This document shows positions 35,164 to 37,412 of a stretch of DNA of 37,412 bases, piece after piece. A model generated the notes under the pieces. That model worked only from the letters and a program-made list of their open reading frames with translations. It had not been told where the DNA came from and ran no database searches. The first letter of the stretch is position 1; every line of letters starts with the position of its first letter. Source of the stretch: Lactobacillus amylolyticus DSM 11664 (GTDB taxonomy: Bacteria; Bacillota; Bacilli; Lactobacillales; Lactobacillaceae); the NCBI RefSeq assembly GCF_000178475.1, contig NZ_ADNY01000049.1, forward strand, positions 1 through 37,412. The letters are read 5' to 3'. Position numbers and translations under genes: made by a program.

Positions 35164-35693
35164 TACCTTTTACTCCCTCTATCTATCAAATACAGACTTT
35201 CTTTGAATCGTTTCAGATTCTTTTCTCTATTTTCGGGATCAACGAAAACAGAATTGATAACTTCATGACTCAGAACCATTGCGCTCCACATTTCAGGGCT
35301 CATTTTCAGCAGCTGCTCAGAGTTGGTCTTCATCGCACTGGGAAGAGCAGCCTCATTGCGCAGCATATGCAGCTTCATCATTGCCTCATACTTGCTGTGC
35401 TGCGTTTCTGAAATAAACTCACAGACTCGATCATAGAAAAATGCTGGGTCAAATTTTTCCGATGGATGCATATTCATATGAATCTCTTGAATTGCAATTC
35501 TGTACAAATAAGTATATGCATCGGTCAAATTATCGAAGTATTTATAAAACGCGCCTCTGGCAATATTGGCATCCTTAACAATTCTAGCTACCTGTGCATC
35601 AATTAAAGCGTGATTGCTAAATTCGTGCAGCAAAGCCGCAGTTATACGCTTTTTCTTCTCATCCGGCAAATTTAAAAAAGTTTGCTTAACCAT
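35163..35693 (-). CDS. hrtR: TetR-family regulator (HrtR-like)
   Basis: A 176-residue regulator. The helix-turn-helix is about residues 18-52 (KKKRITAALLHEFSNHALID, VARIVKDANIARGAFYKYF). The rest is a helical ligand domain with several His and Met. I use the ATG at 35691-35693, with AAGGGAGG 7 bases upstream; the frame runs further up to 35729, but that stretch is an operator, not protein. It heads a three-gene operon with the hrtBA-like transporter. Two operator-like 15-mers flank the promoter, so it probably represses itself and is released by the exported ligand, heme if the parallel with Lactococcus holds. Confidence 0.85.
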   Translation of the reverse strand: MVKQTFLNLPDEKKKRITAALLHEFSNHALIDAQVARIVKDANIARGAFYKYFDNLTDAYTYLYRIAIQEIHMNMHPSEKFDPAFFYDRVCEFISETQHSKYEAMMKLHMLRNEAALPSAMKTNSEQLLKMSPEMWSAMVLSHEVINSVFVDPENREKNLKRFKESLYLIDRGSKR

Positions 35694-35711
35694 CAAACAA
35701 GCCTCCCTTAA

Positions 35712-35766
35712 ATGACACTCCGTCATCAACTATCATTATGATAGAAATAAGATGACACGATGTCAA
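35712..35766 (-). promoter_or_regulatory. hrtRBA-type promoter with two operators
   Basis: On the minus strand TTGACA (35761-35766), a 17-base spacer and TATCAT (35738-35743). Operator-like ATGACACGATGTCAA (35752-35766) covers the -35 box; ATGACACTCCGTCAT (35712-35726) lies just after the expected start of transcription, 40 bases away centre to centre. Each matches about 12 of 15 bases of the HrtR site as I remember it (ATGACACAGTGTCAT). Between them, CTATCAT-T-ATGATAG (35730-35744) is a perfect palindrome over the -10 box. Confidence 0.75.
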
Positions 35767-35777
35767 TATTTAATTAC

Positions 35778-35801
35778 AAAAAAGCCGGAAAATTCCAGCT
35801 T
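35778..35801 (-). terminator. Terminator of the histidine phosphatase gene
   Basis: On the minus strand AAGCTGGA-ATTT-TCCGGCTT with one G-T pair, then T6. The stem starts within the stop codon of the gene. Confidence 0.85.
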
Positions 35802-36402
35802 AAGCGAGTAACCGATTGTAGTAAAACAATCTGGCAATACCATCGCGCACTTCAAACTTAGTTAATCCACAGTTATCCATCGTATCGATTTTGTCCATAT
35901 CACCATTAGTCAAATAATGAGCAGCCATCATTCTAATTAATCTGCCGTGGGCAACTACTAAAACATTTTTATCAGAATACTTACGATACATTTCGTCTAA
36001 AAATTCGCTGCAGCGCTTGTCAAATTCTTCGTAAGTTTCGCCATTTTTAGCGTATTTAACGTAATCGCGGTTAACCTTGCCCCAAGGATCGACAACATCG
36101 GGATATTTGTCTCCGATCTCTTCCATCTTCATGCCATCCCAGTCGCCAAAGTCAAACTCAAGCAGGCGCTTATCAAGTTTAATTTCTTTACGGCCTTTAG
36201 TAAAAATCTTGGCAGTTTCTACAGCGCGCTTCATTGGACTTGAATAAACCACGTCGAATTCATTTTCATCAAAGTTAGCGGCAGCCTTTTTGGCATAATT
36301 GCGTCCGTCAGTCTCATTAAGTTCCGCATCAACAAGGGATCCTTGCAAGCGGTTGTCTTTATTAACATCAGTTTGACCGTGTCTGATAAATACTATTTCC
36401 AT
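35800..36402 (-). CDS. Histidine phosphatase family protein
   Basis: A 200-residue member of the phosphoglycerate mutase-like histidine phosphatases. The catalytic RHG is at residues 7-9 (FIRHGQTDVN), the supporting Arg is in SSPMKRAVETA, the acid in the FDFGDWDG stretch, and the second His in VVAHGRLIR. It is closer to broad-specificity phosphatases (GpmB/PhoE type) than to glycolytic mutase, judging by length and the DWDG region. It has its own terminator and is divergent from the esterase gene. Substrate unknown. Confidence 0.9.
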   Translation of the reverse strand: MEIVFIRHGQTDVNKDNRLQGSLVDAELNETDGRNYAKKAAANFDENEFDVVYSSPMKRAVETAKIFTKGRKEIKLDKRLLEFDFGDWDGMKMEEIGDKYPDVVDPWGKVNRDYVKYAKNGETYEEFDKRCSEFLDEMYRKYSDKNVLVVAHGRLIRMMAAHYLTNGDMDKIDTMDNCGLTKFEVRDGIARLFYYNRLLA

Positions 36403-36487
36403 CTTTTCAACTCCCGTTCTTAACTAGAATTATCTTACTATCTTGTGTACTTTCTTTCCATTTTTTTAACTATTTTAAATATAAAAT

Positions 36488-36547
36488 TTGCTTATTTAAC
36501 ATTTAAAAAGTATACAATATTATTAGAAAGATAAATGTTAAAGGAGC
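36488..36547 (+). promoter_or_regulatory. Promoter and ribosome site of the esterase gene
   Basis: TTGCTT (36488-36493), 17 bases, then TATACA (36511-36516), with overlapping TACAAT at 36513-36518. AAAGGAG at 36540-36546 lies 9 bases before the ATG at 36556 and overlaps the earlier in-frame ATG codons. Confidence 0.6.
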
Positions 36548-36555
36548 TGATGACA

Positions 36556-37299
36556 ATGGGACGCATTACAATTCAACGCGATGGTTTAACCTTGGTAGGC
36601 GATCGTGAAGAACCATTTGGCGAAATCTATGATATGGCAATTTTGATGCATGGCTTTACTTCCAGCCGCAATACTGACTTGCTTAAGCAAATTGCCGATA
36701 ATTTGCGCAATGAAAATGTTGCCAGTGTCCGCTTTGATTTCAACGGTCACGGCGAAAGCGATGGCAAGTTCGAAGATATGACCGTGGTAAATGAAATTGA
36801 AGATGGCAAAGCTATTTTGGATTACGTCCGAACTGATCCGCATGTTCGCAACATTTTTTTGATCGGCCATTCTCAAGGCGGAGTAGTTGCTTCAATGCTT
36901 GCCGGTCTTTACCCTGATGTAATTAAAAAAGTCGTCTTATTAGCACCTGCGGCTCAATTAAAAGATGATGCATTAAAAGGCAGCACTCGCGGGGCTACCT
37001 ACAACCCTGATCGCATCCCTGCCAACGTACCTTTTGGCAATAAAAAATTGGGCGGCTTCTACTTAAGAACTGCTCAAGTATTGCCAATTTATGAAATTGC
37101 TCAGCGTTATACCGGCCCTGCTTCAATTATTGTTGGTTCCAAGGATGAAGTAGTTGATCCTAAATACAGCAAGAAGTACGACGAAGTTTACGCTAACAGT
37201 GAATTGCATCTAATTGAAAATGCTGATCACAGCTTTACTAATGAATACAAAGATCAAGCTGCTCAACTAGCCGCTGACTTTGTCAAACCATTATTTTAA
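36556..37299 (+). CDS. Cinnamoyl (feruloyl) esterase, alpha/beta hydrolase
   Basis: A 247-residue cytosolic serine hydrolase that releases hydroxycinnamic acids (ferulic, caffeic) from plant esters such as chlorogenic acid. With the start at 36556, the triad falls at Ser106 (GHSQGG), Asp197 (GSKDEVV) and His225 (NADHSF), the same numbering as I recall for Lactobacillus johnsonii LJ0536. Oxyanion-loop HGFTSSRNT and the lid insert (about 130-178) are present. Two earlier in-frame ATGs (36535, 36550) lie over or too near the ribosome site. It is monocistronic. A narrower substrate cannot be given. Confidence 0.93.
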   Translation: MGRITIQRDGLTLVGDREEPFGEIYDMAILMHGFTSSRNTDLLKQIADNLRNENVASVRFDFNGHGESDGKFEDMTVVNEIEDGKAILDYVRTDPHVRNIFLIGHSQGGVVASMLAGLYPDVIKKVVLLAPAAQLKDDALKGSTRGATYNPDRIPANVPFGNKKLGGFYLRTAQVLPIYEIAQRYTGPASIIVGSKDEVVDPKYSKKYDEVYANSELHLIENADHSFTNEYKDQAAQLAADFVKPLF

Positions 37300-37382
37300 T
37301 GCCGCTTAAAGTCAAAATTGGTACGAAAGACAAAATGATCCTTTGTACTGTTTTCCGGTGAAAATTGAAAATCGAAATCATG

Positions 37383-37410
37383 AAACTCCTGCAAGTGCGC
37401 GGGAGTTTTT
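37383..37410 (+). terminator. Terminator of the esterase gene
   Basis: AAACTCC (37383-37389) pairs with GGAGTTT (37402-37408) over a GC-rich loop, followed by TT to the window end. Confidence 0.75.
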
Positions 37411-37412
37411 AT

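Overview
The window looks like chromosome of a host-adapted Lactobacillus of the acidophilus/crispatus group. The clues are low GC, Gram-positive ribosome binding sites with several TTG starts, an L-lysine-type MurE beside an aspartate racemase, a surface pullulanase with a C-terminal SLAP (S-layer-associated) domain, and an IS1182-type remnant. The SLAP domain points to an S-layer-forming species such as L. crispatus, L. amylovorus, L. helveticus or L. acidophilus. The exact species is inference. No rRNA, tRNA, CRISPR array or prophage was seen.

Layout. 1-2577: oligoendopeptidase F and a small secreted protein on the + strand, ending at a bidirectional terminator. 2575-4110: a znuC-znuB metal ABC transporter without a binding protein, preceded by a perfect 22-bp tandem repeat and AdcR-like boxes. 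4122-10130: an apparent transcription unit read on the minus strand, murE - aspartate racemase - HTH-less fruR - fruK - fruA. 10133-11977: an OmpR-type two-component system. 12113-15841: a heterodimeric ABC exporter with one degenerate ATP site. 15804-21470: the chromosome-maintenance cluster rsmG-noc-parA-parB-DUF951-ychF-DUF1129, whose leader carries a possible translational switch. Divergent from it is cvpA.

22050-26145: a redox/flavin-flavoured block (ApbE, a tyrosine phosphatase, two FMN reductases, a TetR regulator) and a small orphan gene. 26228-28356: a C69 dipeptidase followed by a gene broken by at least three frameshifts. 28514-32184: the secreted SLAP-anchored pullulanase, with two good cre boxes upstream, implying glucose repression of glycogen or starch use. 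32271-33415: an internally deleted IS1182-family element lying between two convergent genes, with strong hairpins just inside both ends. 33425-35766: a TetR regulator plus ABC transporter that resembles the heme-efflux system HrtRBA, with two operator-like 15-mers around its promoter. 35778-37410: a histidine phosphatase and, divergently, a cinnamoyl/feruloyl esterase.

Much of the window is ordinary lactobacillus core genome. I found no convincing new defence or biosynthetic system. The best leads are regulatory: the HTH-less FruR, the rsmG leader repeats, the hrt operators, the repeat upstream of znuCB, and the dead IS apparently serving as a double terminator. All homology statements come from motif recognition, not database searches.
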